From Roseovarius sp. (GTDB lineage: Bacteria; Pseudomonadota; Alphaproteobacteria; Rhodobacterales; Rhodobacteraceae), in assembly GCA_029212365.1 (NCBI GenBank), contig JARGOC010000024.1, positions 1-52,075 on the forward strand: a stretch of 52,075 nucleotides of DNA. The letters are read 5' to 3'. Made by a program: the position numbers and the translations under genes. Positions 34,031-42,613 of this stretch are shown here, one piece after another; within the stretch, counting starts at the first letter, position 1, and every line of letters starts with the position of its first letter. Below the pieces are notes generated by a model. The model ran no database searches and was not told the origin of the DNA. It saw only the letters and a program-made list of their open reading frames with translations.

Positions 34031-34066
34031 TAGCGCTTGGGGCACCACTGCCCCTCCCCGGCGCTA
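34031..34066 (+). promoter_or_regulatory. Structured 5' leader of the YbjN-like gene
   Basis: A two-tier hairpin: outer arms TAGCGC (34031-34036) and GCGCTA (34061-34066), inner arms GGGGCA (34039-34044) and TGCCCC (34049-34054) around loop CCAC. It lies 19 nt before the start, just ahead of AAGAGG (ribosome-binding site). Confidence 0.5.
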
Positions 34067-34085
34067 CAAAAAAAGAGGTGGCGCA

Positions 34086-34586
34086 ATGGCCTTGTCCGAG
34101 CAGTTCTACCAAGAAGACATTCACCCTATTGATATTGTTGAGCATCTGGCTGAGCATCATGACTGGGATTTTGACCGTATCGGTGATGATCAGATCGCAA
34201 TGGCCGTCGAAGGGCAGTGGCGCACCTATTCCATCACGCTGGCTTGGTCGGCATATGATGAAACCCTGCGTATGGTCTGCACCTTCGAAATGGAGCCGCC
34301 CGAAGACAAACTTCCCGCGCTGTATCATATCCTTAACGATGTGAATGACCAATGCTGGGCCGGGGCCTTCACCTATTGGACCGAGCAAAAGCTGATGGTC
34401 TATCGCTATGGCCTGTTGATGAGCGGAGGTCAGGGCGCCAGCCCCGAGCAGATTGACACCCTGATCCGCGCCGCTGTTCTGAACGCCGAGCGGTTTTACC
34501 CCGCCTTTCAACTGGTGGTCTGGGGGGATCAGAAACCCCAGGACGCCATTCAGGTTGCCATCGCCGAAGCCTACGGACGCGCCTGA
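34086..34586 (+). CDS. YbjN-domain protein
   Basis: The 166-aa cytoplasmic protein matches the YbjN (DUF1790) family, related to type III secretion chaperone folds: IVEHLAEHHDWDFDRIGDDQIAMAVEG is split over residues 16-43, then WRTYSITLAWSAYDETLRM and LNDVNDQCWAGAF. The family is general in alphaproteobacteria and its function is poorly known. It is followed by proC after a repeat-bearing gap. Confidence 0.85.
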   Translation: MALSEQFYQEDIHPIDIVEHLAEHHDWDFDRIGDDQIAMAVEGQWRTYSITLAWSAYDETLRMVCTFEMEPPEDKLPALYHILNDVNDQCWAGAFTYWTEQKLMVYRYGLLMSGGQGASPEQIDTLIRAAVLNAERFYPAFQLVVWGDQKPQDAIQVAIAEAYGRA

Positions 34587-34642
34587 TCCAAAGGCACGCC
34601 TGTCCGCGCAAAACCCCCGGTCACGTTCCGGCCATGCAGGCC

Positions 34643-34660
34643 TTGGGGGTACTCCCCCAA
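34643..34660. repeat. Short hairpin preceding the REP-like element
   Basis: TTGGGGG and CCCCCAA arms around TACT. It directly precedes the larger palindrome and is probably part of the same intergenic repeat unit. Confidence 0.6.
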
Positions 34661-34663
34661 ACC

Positions 34664-34734
34664 CCCGGGATATTTAGAGCAAGAAGACGGGGCCAGAGCG
34701 CACCTCTTATCTTCTTGCTTAAAATATCCCCGCC
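34664..34734. repeat. Roseobacter-type REP-like palindromic element
   Basis: Imperfect arms: left 34664-34687 (CGGGATATTTAGAGCAAGAAGA) written in parts as CGGGATATTT-AGAGCAAGAAGA, right 34709-34734 (TCTTCTTGCTTAAAATATCCCCG) in parts as TCTTCTTGCTT-AAAATATCCCCG. The centre is about 21 nt. Similar CGGGGATATTT-GCAAGAAGA units occur between genes in many Rhodobacterales as I recall them. It lies between ybjN and proC. Confidence 0.6.
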
Positions 34735-34876
34735 GGAGGCTCTGTCCTTAAACACGGCACGCCGTTCACCATTTAGGGCAAAACCTTGCCACCTTCGGGA
34801 TGCCCCATTGCCCCGCATTCAGGTGCGGCGTAACACTGTGCAAAACGTGGATCGCACACACGAAAAGGGGCAAACT

Positions 34877-35692
34877 ATGGATATGAACACAGTGGCCAGC
34901 AAAGGGTTGGTCTTGCTTGGGTGTGGCAAGATGGGCTCGGCCATGTTGCAGGGTTGGCTGGAACAAGGTCTGCCCTCAACTTCGGTTTGGGTGATTGACC
35001 CGCAGCCCTCTGACTGGGTGAAATCCACCGGGGTCGCCATCAACGCAGACCTGCCTGAAACCCCCGCCATTGTGCTATTGGCCGTCAAACCCCAGATGAT
35101 GGGGGCTGCCTTGCCGTCGATTGCGGCGATGGGAAATGGCGATACATTGTTTGTCTCAATCGCAGCGGGCACGCCGATTGCAACGCTTGAACAGGCACTG
35201 GGCGCAGGTTCACCAATCATCCGCTCCATGCCCAATACCCCGGCCGCCGTGGCGCGTGGGATCACCGCCATCATCGGCAATAGCCAGGCAACAGCTGCGC
35301 ATTTGGATTTAGCCGAGGCCTTGCTCAGCGCCGTCGGGCAAGTGGTACGTCTGGACAGCGAAGAACAAATGGACGCGGTCACCGGCCTGTCCGGTTCGGG
35401 GCCGGCATATGTCTTTCACATGATCGAATGTATGGCAGCCGCAGGCGAGGCCGAAGGGCTGCCCCCCGAGATGGCAATGCAGTTGGCGCAGGCCACAGTT
35501 GCAGGGGCTGGAGCCCTGGCAGAAGCCGCCGACGAGCCCCCATCGCAATTGCGCATCAATGTCACCAGCCCCAATGGGACCACTCAGGCCGGGCTTGAAG
35601 TGTTGATGCACGACACCACTGGCCTGCCAGCGCTGATGCGCGCCACTGTCAGAGCGGCAACTGAGCGTTCAAAGGAATTGCGAAATGGATGA
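34877..35692 (+). CDS. proC: Pyrroline-5-carboxylate reductase
   Basis: It makes proline from P5C with NAD(P)H. The 271-aa protein has the Rossmann GCGKMGSAML, the VLLAVKPQMM motif, RSMPNTPA, and the signature GSGPAYVFHMIE with ALAEAADEPPSQLR-V-SPNGTTQAGLE in two pieces. ATG at 34877 has AGGGG about 8 nt upstream; the open frame begins far earlier without protein character. It overlaps the following gene by 8 nt. Confidence 0.96.
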   Translation: MDMNTVASKGLVLLGCGKMGSAMLQGWLEQGLPSTSVWVIDPQPSDWVKSTGVAINADLPETPAIVLLAVKPQMMGAALPSIAAMGNGDTLFVSIAAGTPIATLEQALGAGSPIIRSMPNTPAAVARGITAIIGNSQATAAHLDLAEALLSAVGQVVRLDSEEQMDAVTGLSGSGPAYVFHMIECMAAAGEAEGLPPEMAMQLAQATVAGAGALAEAADEPPSQLRINVTSPNGTTQAGLEVLMHDTTGLPALMRATVRAATERSKELRNG

Positions 35693-36026
35693 TAACATCT
35701 CATTTGACGACTTTTTGAAGGTTGATATCCGGGTGGGCCGCATCACGAGGGCCGAAGCCTTTCCCGAGGCGCGCAAACCTGCCATCAAGATGTGGATCGA
35801 TTTCGGCCCCGAGTTGGGCGAGCGCAAGACCTCAGCCCAGATCACCGCGCATTATGACCCGGACACCCTGCCCGGGCGCCAAGTGATGGCGGTGGTCAAC
35901 TTTCCACCGCGCCAGATCGGCCCCTTCATGTCTGAAGTTCTGGTGCTTGGGCTACCTGATGACTCTGGTGAAATCGTGCTGCTGGCCCCCGATCAGGATG
36001 TCCCAACCGGAGGCCGGATGCATTGA
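35685..36026 (+). CDS. CsaA-type tRNA-binding domain protein
   Basis: The 113-aa protein is a stand-alone OB-fold tRNA-binding domain, as in CsaA and the end of MetRS: FLKVDIRVGRI, WIDFGPELGERKTSAQIT and FMSEVLVLG. Family members act as chaperone-like or RNA-binding proteins. It overlaps proC by 8 nt and touches the next gene (TGATG), so the three are one operon. Confidence 0.92.
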   Translation: MDDNISFDDFLKVDIRVGRITRAEAFPEARKPAIKMWIDFGPELGERKTSAQITAHYDPDTLPGRQVMAVVNFPPRQIGPFMSEVLVLGLPDDSGEIVLLAPDQDVPTGGRMH

Positions 36027-36979
36027 TGCGGGTGTTGATGACCAGAACCTATCCTGAACGCGTGATCGCCGAAGCCCAACGCCATTTCGAAGTGGAAATC
36101 CGCGAGGAATCTGCTCCGCTGAAAGTTGGCCAGATGCGTGGGGCATTGGCGCTCTATGATGGGATCATGCCAACTTTGGGTGATGTGTTTTCGGCCAAAG
36201 TATTTGACGAGACGGAAAACCCCCGTTGCAAGGTGTTGGCCAATTTCGGTGTTGGGTTCAACCACATTGATGGCGCAGCCGCACGCAGCGCCGGGGTGGC
36301 TGTGACCAACACACCGGGCGCTGTCACCGATGCGACGGCTGATCTCGCCATGACGCTGATGCTGATGGCCACACGGCGCGCAGGCGAAGGCGAGCGGCTG
36401 GTGCGCGCAGGCAAATGGGCCGGCTGGCACCCCACCCAGATGCTGGGCCTGCATGTGTCAGGCAAAACCGTGGGCATTGTCGGCATGGGGCGCATTGGCC
36501 AAGCGATTGCACGGCGCTGTCATTTTGGGTTTGGCATGAAGGTGATCTACGCCAACCGATCCGCCAAAGAGCTTGATTTTGACGCCACTCGTGTTGAAAC
36601 CCTGACACAATTGGCTCAGCAGGCCGATGTGGTGATGCTGGCCGTGCCCGGCGGGGCAGACACACATCATCTGATCAAAGCGCCCTTCTTTGAAGCGATG
36701 AAGCCCGGCGGCTATCTGATCAACATTGCGCGCGGCGATGTGGTGGATGAAACGTCTCTGATCAACGCGCTGCAAAAGGGGCAGATCGCAGGTGGGGGCC
36801 TGGATGTGTACGAGCACGAACCCAACGTGCCCGAAGCCCTGCGCATATTAGACAACGCGACCTTGCTGCCACATTTGGGCACTGCTGCACTGGAGGTGCG
36901 TGAGAAAATGGGATTCATGGCGTTGAACAATCTGCGGGCCGCTTTGGCCGGCGAAGTGCCGCCCAATCTGGTGAACTGA
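36026..36979 (+). CDS. D-isomer 2-hydroxyacid dehydrogenase (glyoxylate reductase type)
   Basis: The 317-aa NAD(P)-dependent enzyme reduces 2-ketoacids such as glyoxylate or hydroxypyruvate. The nucleotide loop VGIVGMGRIGQAIA, the catalytic arginine region INIARGDVVDE, the glutamate in GGGLDVYEHEPNVP and the histidine in LLPHLGTA are present. The start at ATG 36026 overlaps the stop of the preceding gene by one base; a TTG start three bases earlier is less likely. Confidence 0.93.
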   Translation: MRVLMTRTYPERVIAEAQRHFEVEIREESAPLKVGQMRGALALYDGIMPTLGDVFSAKVFDETENPRCKVLANFGVGFNHIDGAAARSAGVAVTNTPGAVTDATADLAMTLMLMATRRAGEGERLVRAGKWAGWHPTQMLGLHVSGKTVGIVGMGRIGQAIARRCHFGFGMKVIYANRSAKELDFDATRVETLTQLAQQADVVMLAVPGGADTHHLIKAPFFEAMKPGGYLINIARGDVVDETSLINALQKGQIAGGGLDVYEHEPNVPEALRILDNATLLPHLGTAALEVREKMGFMALNNLRAALAGEVPPNLVN

Positions 36980-37004
36980 TCGCGGCAGAAAACCGGGCCG
37001 CGAT

Positions 37005-37220
37005 ATGTTATTCATGCAGGAAGGCCGCAAAGTGATGGGCCGTGTGCCCGAGCCCGATAAACAGCCCAGTATCTTGCAAGATTATGCCAATACATCTTCT
37101 GCCCGGTCGATCATTGCGATTTCCAATTATCCCGATGGACTGTTACCGGGTGACACCGGGTTGATCTGCTCATTTGGCGCAGGCTATTTGGTAGGCTCGG
37201 TATTGGTTGCGCGGGCCTGA
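37005..37220 (+). pseudogene. C-terminal remnant of a 3-oxoacyl-ACP synthase III
   Basis: The 71 codons match only the end of KAS III-like proteins: KVM-R-...-LQDYANTSSARSIIAIS and LICSFGAGYLVGSVLVARA. The N-terminal two-thirds, with the catalytic Cys and first His, are absent; the Asn of the triad (YANTSS) remains. It sits between the dehydrogenase and tdk in a stretch with no other content, so it is a decayed gene rather than a functional short protein. Confidence 0.75.
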
Positions 37221-37262
37221 GTAGTCAGCCCGCCTCGGGTCAAAGGCGATACGCTTTGACTT

Positions 37263-37847
37263 TCAATCCCTTGTGCCAGTGGCTTCGCGCCAATGGCGTC
37301 GGCACAGGCTGACATAGGTTTCATTTCCGCCGATCTGCACCTGTGCGCCGCCTGTCACCACCTGGCCTGTGTCGTCCTTGCGCACCACCATCGTGGCCTT
37401 CTTGCCGCAGTGGCAAATCGTGCGCACCTCGCGCATTTCATCCGCCAGCGCCAGCAACGCCGCTGAACCGGGAAACAACTGCCCCCGAAAATCAACCCGC
37501 AGCCCATAGCACATCACCGGCACGCCCAGATCATCCACCGCACGCGATAGTTGCCAGACCTGATCCTCGCTCAGAAACTGTGCTTCGTCCACAAAGACGC
37601 ATGCCACCGGCCCTGACGCCACCCTATCCGAGACTTTGACAAAAAGATCATCTTGCGCTGCATAGGTATCGGCATTTTGTGCAATCCCGATGCGCGACGC
37701 GATTTGCGCCTGACCGGCACGATGATCCAGCTGCGCAGTCAACAGATAGGTCTGCATCCCACGCTCGTAATAGTTGTGCGCGGCTTGCAACAGCAAGGTC
37801 GATTTGCCGGCGTTCATGGTGGAATAATGAAAATACAACTTGGCCAT
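37263..37847 (-). CDS. tdk: Thymidine kinase
   Basis: It phosphorylates thymidine in nucleoside salvage. The 194-aa type II enzyme has P-loop STMNAGKST (9-17), the catalytic VFVDEAQFL, a DFRGQLFPGS lid region and zinc-binding cysteines in ICHCGKKA and the C-terminal VSLCRRHW. Confidence 0.96.
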   Translation of the reverse strand: MAKLYFHYSTMNAGKSTLLLQAAHNYYERGMQTYLLTAQLDHRAGQAQIASRIGIAQNADTYAAQDDLFVKVSDRVASGPVACVFVDEAQFLSEDQVWQLSRAVDDLGVPVMCYGLRVDFRGQLFPGSAALLALADEMREVRTICHCGKKATMVVRKDDTGQVVTGGAQVQIGGNETYVSLCRRHWREATGTRD

Positions 37848-38227
37848 GGCGCATGAATTACGTCACGAGAGCGCGCAATTGCAATGGTTGATTTCCAGCA
37901 GCCAGTTGGGCCGTTTTCGGGAAAAACATACGGGTGAGACCAGCACTGGAAAAAGGTGCTATCAACTGGAAGCGAACTTCCTGGGATGGATAATAACAGC
38001 ACCCATATTCCATTCAGAGCCACAGGAAAGGACGTGCTCCCTCGCTCCACTGGCCTCACCCTTTGCCCCGCGCTGGGGGCGCCGGACACTCGTTAACGCA
38101 CCACAAAAACTCGCTAACTCCCTAACACCGGGATTGCGTTACAAATGGCATTTGGGGATAAAGCGGGATATGGGAATAACGCGTGGTGTTTCCCCTTCTG
38201 AAGGGGCCTTGATCCGGGGATGAGTAA
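37848..38227. other. Divergent gap with repeated CGTTA/CGCTAA-type motifs
   Basis: These 380 bp separate tdk (minus) from the CII-like gene (plus). The right part (about 38085-38140) repeats GTTAACGC, CGCTAACT, CCTAACA and GCGTTAC within 55 bp; a related TTACGTTACGTTAGCG lies upstream of ridA near 38785. They may be binding sites for the small DNA-binding protein next door; unproven. No gene was seen. Confidence 0.4.
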
Positions 38228-38689
38228 ATGTCGACATTCGGGAACTATCTGAAAAAACACACTGAGGCCTTGGTAAAGGATGTGGGCATTGAACCTGCTT
38301 GCGAACTAACCGGTAAATCCAAGGCCACATTGGGCCGCTATTACTCGGATCACGACGAACATGCCGACCGCTTTATGCCGATTGATGCGGTGGCCGCCCT
38401 CGAGGAAGCCTCCTCATATCCCCATGTTACAAGCGCTTTAGCCGAATTGAAGGGCATTCACCTATCCTATGATGAACGGCGCAAGAACGATACCAACAGC
38501 GGCGGCGTCAATGCCGATGTCATTGCTCTGGCGCAACGGTTCGCCATGCTAATGTCCGAGTATCAGCAGAGCATCGAAGACGGAATCATTACCATGAATG
38601 AGGCCAAACGCCTGCTGAAAGAGACCACCGCCCTGCAACAGGTGCTGATCGACATGAAGCTGCATCTTGAGGATGAAACCGTCACCTGA
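38228..38689 (+). CDS. Phage-CII-like small DNA-binding protein
   Basis: The 153-aa protein resembles phage regulatory CII-type proteins: an N-terminal helical region with a helix-turn-helix-like segment (ACELTGKSKATLGRYYSD at about 24-41), a second helical part with MPIDAVAALEE, and a C-terminal coiled coil (about 95-148). Such proteins occur in prophages and as chromosomal relics. No phage genes adjoin it. The upstream SD is GGGG-ATGAG. Confidence 0.6.
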   Translation: MSTFGNYLKKHTEALVKDVGIEPACELTGKSKATLGRYYSDHDEHADRFMPIDAVAALEEASSYPHVTSALAELKGIHLSYDERRKNDTNSGGVNADVIALAQRFAMLMSEYQQSIEDGIITMNEAKRLLKETTALQQVLIDMKLHLEDETVT

Positions 38690-38866
38690 GGCGGCGAATC
38701 ACTTCTCTATTTCGGCATGAAAGCAGAAAAGTGGCCCGTTATCAGCGTGGTTGGTGCAAACCCTGCACCCCGACCGGTGGCTTTACGTTACGTTAGCGCG
38801 GTCTTGCGCCTGCCTGTCTTGTGGGCAAGCATGGGGGCAACATCTAACAAAAAGAGGAACTCAAAC

Positions 38867-39256
38867 ATGCGCGATATCGCCCGCCTTCACTCTGGCGACC
38901 GGATGAGCCAGATGGTCATCCACAACAACACGATTTATCTGGCCGGTCAGGTTGGCACCAAGGGGCAAAGCGTTGCCGATCAAACCCGCCAGTGTCTGGC
39001 GCAGGTTGATGCCCTGCTGGCGGAAGCCGGTGCAAACAAAACCCGCATCCTGCAAACCACGATCTGGCTGGCCGACATGGCCGATTTTGCAGAAATGAAT
39101 GCGGTATGGGATGCCTGGGTGCCAGCGGGTCACACCCCCGCGCGGGCCTGTGGTGAGGCCAAGCTGGCCCATCCTGATTTCACCGTTGAGGTCATGGTGA
39201 TCGCCGCAATGCCCGCCGCCCCCGGCACCCCAGAGCACGGCGACACGGCCCGCTAA
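38867..39256 (+). CDS. RidA-family protein
   Basis: The 129-aa protein belongs to the Rid/YjgF family, whose members deaminate reactive enamine/imine intermediates. Family marks include [19 protein letters not shown] in two parts, [11 protein letters not shown] and [20 protein letters not shown]. The arginine in PARACGEA matches the catalytic one. ATG at 38867 has GAGGA about 9 nt upstream; the longer open frame does not look coding. Confidence 0.9.
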   Translation: MRDIARLHSGDRMSQMVIHNNTIYLAGQVGTKGQSVADQTRQCLAQVDALLAEAGANKTRILQTTIWLADMADFAEMNAVWDAWVPAGHTPARACGEAKLAHPDFTVEVMVIAAMPAAPGTPEHGDTAR

Positions 39257-39414
39257 CGCGCACAGATACAACGGCTAGCGGCGGTACTGCGCGGCGCTGC
39301 CTTTATGGATCGCATGGGGTCTCTTCAGGTGATTTTCTCTCGTCCTTTCATCGGATGGACGCGGCCCTATGCTTGCGCTATCAGTCCTGCAACAGATCAC
39401 GAAAGGCCTGCCCC

Positions 39415-40761
39415 ATGTCCAGCCATGGCACCCCAATCCCGATGAGCTCACACCGCTGCACCGGCCTGACCGGCACAGCCGAGGTGCCGGGCGATAAATC
39501 CATCTCGCACCGCGCATTGATATTTGGTGCAATGGCCGTGGGCGAAACCCGCATCACCGGCCTGCTGGAGGGCGAAGACGTTCTGGACACCGCCAAAGCC
39601 ATGCGTGCCTTCGGCGCTGAGGTCACGCGCCAAGAGGACGGCACCTGGAGTGTGCAGGGCGTCGGTGTCGGCGGCTTTGGCGAACCTGACCAGGTGATCG
39701 ATTGCGGCAATTCCGGCACTGGTGTGCGGCTGATCATGGGGGCCATGGCCACCTGCCCGATCAGCGCCACCTTCACCGGCGATGCCAGCCTGAACAAACG
39801 CCCCATGGCGCGGGTCACAGATCCGCTGGCCCTGTTTGGGGCTCAGGCTGTTGGCCGCACCGGGGGGCGCCTGCCAATGACCATCGTGGGCGCGGCCAAT
39901 CCTGTGCCGGTTCGCTACACCACGCCTGTGCCCTCTGCGCAGGTCAAATCCGCCGTTCTGTTGGCAGGGTTGAACGCGCCCGGCCAAACCGTTGTTATTG
40001 AACGCGAAGCCACGCGAGATCATTCTGAGCGGATGTTGGCGGGTTTTGGGGCGACCATCACATCTGAGCAGACCAGTGAGGGCCATGTCATCACCCTCAC
40101 CGGGCAACCAGAGTTGAAGCCACAAACCATTGCCGTGCCGCGTGATCCTTCGTCAGCCGCATTTCCTGTTTGCGCGGCGATCATCACCGAAGGCTCAGAC
40201 GTTTTGATCCCCGGCATTGGCCTAAATCCCACCCGCGCGGGGCTGTTTACCACGCTGCGCGAAATGGGCGCTGATCTGACCTACGAAAACGAGCGTCTTG
40301 AAGGTGGAGAACCTGTGGCTGATCTGCGGGCGCGGTTTTCGCCTAACCTCAAAGGCATAGAAGTGCCCCCTACCCGTGCGGCCTCCATGATCGACGAATA
40401 CCCCGTGCTGTCCGTGGTTGCCGCCTTTGCCGAGGGCATCACACATATGCCCGGCGTCAAGGAATTGCGCGTCAAAGAGAGCGACCGGATTGAGGCCATG
40501 GCCACTGGCCTGCGCGCCTGCGGTGTCACAGTTGAGGACGGCGAAGACTGGTGGAGCGTGCATGGGCTGGGTCACGGCAACGTGCCGGGTGGTGCCACCT
40601 GCGCCAGCCACCTTGATCACCGGATTGCCATGTCCTTTATGATATTGGGCATGGGCACCACGAATCCTGTCAGTGTCGATGACGCCACCCCAATCGCCAC
40701 CTCTTTCCCGATATTTGAACCCCTGATGGCCAGTCTTGGCGCCGATATCCGCCGCAGCTGA
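39415..40761 (+). CDS. aroA: 3-phosphoshikimate 1-carboxyvinyltransferase (EPSP synthase)
   Basis: It joins PEP to shikimate-3-phosphate in the shikimate pathway. The 448-aa sequence follows the Agrobacterium CP4-like class: [15 protein letters not shown] with K28 and R33, [52 protein letters not shown] and [13 protein letters not shown]. At the PEP-site position where CP4 has Ala100, this protein has Gly101 (GNSGTG). ATG at 39415 is chosen by family fit; the SD is weak. In many relatives aroA sits beside cmk. Confidence 0.95.
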   Translation: MSSHGTPIPMSSHRCTGLTGTAEVPGDKSISHRALIFGAMAVGETRITGLLEGEDVLDTAKAMRAFGAEVTRQEDGTWSVQGVGVGGFGEPDQVIDCGNSGTGVRLIMGAMATCPISATFTGDASLNKRPMARVTDPLALFGAQAVGRTGGRLPMTIVGAANPVPVRYTTPVPSAQVKSAVLLAGLNAPGQTVVIEREATRDHSERMLAGFGATITSEQTSEGHVITLTGQPELKPQTIAVPRDPSSAAFPVCAAIITEGSDVLIPGIGLNPTRAGLFTTLREMGADLTYENERLEGGEPVADLRARFSPNLKGIEVPPTRAASMIDEYPVLSVVAAFAEGITHMPGVKELRVKESDRIEAMATGLRACGVTVEDGEDWWSVHGLGHGNVPGGATCASHLDHRIAMSFMILGMGTTNPVSVDDATPIATSFPIFEPLMASLGADIRRS

Positions 40762-40773
40762 CTGTTGCAGGGC

Positions 40774-41769
40774 CTACAGTGCTGTCGGTGTTTTCACCCA
40801 AAGCAACGTGGCCAGAGCCAGCAATAACGCCAACCAGATGATGCCGTTGATCCAACTGGCACGGCGGGCATTCTTGCGCTCAGAAAAGCTGCGTGGGGTG
40901 ATACCGCGTGCCAGCATGACAACTTGTGCTGACAGGTTGATGCACACCACATTGACGCTCAGCAGTAACGCCGCGCCCAGCGCCAGTTGCATATGCCCCG
41001 CGCCCAGAAAAAGGCCGATGGCGGCCGTTGGCGGCAACAGGGCAACCGCCACCATAACCCCAACCAAGGCCGAGGACACACCCGTGGCCAGTGACAAGGC
41101 CGCCGCGGCCCCCGAGGCCAGCGCGATCGCCATGCCATCAAACCCCACGGTGGAGCGCGACATCAATTCAGCTGATTCCAGATCAACGGGCCAGACAAGC
41201 CCGATGCAAAGGCTAAGCCCCAATGCCAGGGCGATCCCCACCAGATTGGTAACAACCGCGCGGCCCATCAACATGCCATCGCCCAGGGCCACCCCAACTG
41301 CCAGAGCAAGGTTTGGCCCCAACAAAGGGGCAATCACCATGGCCCCCACCACGACAGCAACGCTGTTGGTCAGCATGCCCAAAGCCGCCACAACCGTGGA
41401 AAGCACTACAAAAATCAGATAATTGACATCTAAATTCGCATTCGGGCCGACTTCGCTGTAAATCTCTTCGCGGGTTTGCCCACCCGAGGATTTCTTTATC
41501 TCTTCGCGTTTTTCATCGTCTTTCAGGGCTGGCAGAGTGAATTCTACCGGGGTCATTGTGATGCGCCAGTCGTCAACTCCGTTCAGCACAGATTGTAACC
41601 CGTCAATCAATTCCTGGCGCGATGGTTTATCCGCCAGAATATGTACCGACACCCGGTCACGCGCCTGCAATTCAGGATAAACCCGAATATCCACCGCCCC
41701 CAGCCGCTCGGCGCGGCGCACAATATGGTCTAATTCCTGTTCCGGGGCACTGACGATGATATGGCGCAT
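40774..41769 (-). CDS. DUF389 (TIGR00341) membrane protein
   Basis: The 331-aa protein has a soluble N-terminal part (about residues 1-110) and six or more membrane helices after it, with the conserved VVVGAMVIAPLLGPNLALAVG and VALLPPTAAIGLFLGAG. DUF389 proteins are integral membrane proteins of unknown function. It is convergent with aroA, separated by 12 bp. Confidence 0.9.
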   Translation of the reverse strand: MRHIIVSAPEQELDHIVRRAERLGAVDIRVYPELQARDRVSVHILADKPSRQELIDGLQSVLNGVDDWRITMTPVEFTLPALKDDEKREEIKKSSGGQTREEIYSEVGPNANLDVNYLIFVVLSTVVAALGMLTNSVAVVVGAMVIAPLLGPNLALAVGVALGDGMLMGRAVVTNLVGIALALGLSLCIGLVWPVDLESAELMSRSTVGFDGMAIALASGAAAALSLATGVSSALVGVMVAVALLPPTAAIGLFLGAGHMQLALGAALLLSVNVVCINLSAQVVMLARGITPRSFSERKNARRASWINGIIWLALLLALATLLWVKTPTAL

Positions 41770-41923
41770 ATGGCGGGGCTCCTGCTATTGCCCCTTCTTG
41801 CCCATTCAAGCCACTGGGCGCAACGCCCCATGGCTCAGAGTGACCGGGTAAACCTGTTTCAGGTGTTGGCCTAAGCCCTCAACCGACCAGTCACTATTGA
41901 TCGCTTGTACTATTTTGCGCCTT

Positions 41924-42112
41924 CTAAGGCTTATCAGAATAAAGCTGGCCACCAGCGGCCCAATCGCTTTTCTCAACATCGCTCAGCACAACCTGCACGC
42001 TTTGTGGGTTGCCCCCGGCGGCACGCACGAAGGCCTCGGTCAGCTCTTTGACCAACGCGCGTTTTTGATCCGCAGTGCGGCCTGCAAACATTTCGACTCT
42101 GATCATTGGCAT
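41924..42112 (-). CDS. 4-oxalocrotonate tautomerase family protein
   Basis: The 62-aa protein has Pro2 after the start methionine, the catalytic base once Met is removed, and the pattern PMIRVEMFAGRT-QK-LVKELTEAF. The family tautomerises unsaturated ketoacids or dehalogenates. It lies 12 bp after the flavin reductase stop in the same operon as the broken monooxygenase. Confidence 0.88.
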   Translation of the reverse strand: MPMIRVEMFAGRTADQKRALVKELTEAFVRAAGGNPQSVQVVLSDVEKSDWAAGGQLYSDKP

Positions 42113-42124
42113 GCGTGGTCTCCT

Positions 42125-42613
42125 TCAATTGGCTTTGGGTCGAACAATATGAAATTCACCGCTCATATAGGTCAGCGGCTTTTCCCCGGCATTTGAAATA
42201 CTGGTGACATTACCAATGCAAATCGCATGGCTGCCGTGGGTCATAATATGGTTGAGCGAACATGTAAAAGCGGTGGCGCGCGGCAATATCGGGCCTTCTT
42301 GGGTGTCCGTGATCTCTAGCCCTGTAAACCGGTTGGGATTTTCGTGGTCAAACGCGCCGGCAAACCGGTGGGCTGTTTGCTCGGCGTCCTCGGGCAGGAT
42401 GTTGACACAAAACACCCCATTGCCCCGCACAGCCAGGGCAATGCGGCTGTCGGCCTTCAGACACACCAGAACCGAAGGCGGATCAGCCGACAGTGACGTG
42501 AACGCACTCACAGTTGCCCCCATCTGCCCGGCCGGGCCATCGGTGGTGACAACAGTAACTGTCGCGGCCACTTGGCGCATGGCAGTGATAAAGGCCTCGC
42601 GCGGGTCGCTCAT
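42125..42613 (-). CDS. Flavin reductase domain protein (monooxygenase small component)
   Basis: The 162-aa protein is of the FMN-binding flavin-reductase family that supplies reduced flavin to two-component monooxygenases. Key marks are VTVVTTDGPAGQMGATVSAF in two parts, PPSVLVCL, GVFCVNIL and CSLNHIMTHGSHAICIGNV. Its start overlaps the stop of the truncated monooxygenase as ATGA, so it was formerly the second gene of a monooxygenase-reductase-tautomerase operon. Confidence 0.92.
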   Translation of the reverse strand: MSDPREAFITAMRQVAATVTVVTTDGPAGQMGATVSAFTSLSADPPSVLVCLKADSRIALAVRGNGVFCVNILPEDAEQTAHRFAGAFDHENPNRFTGLEITDTQEGPILPRATAFTCSLNHIMTHGSHAICIGNVTSISNAGEKPLTYMSGEFHIVRPKAN

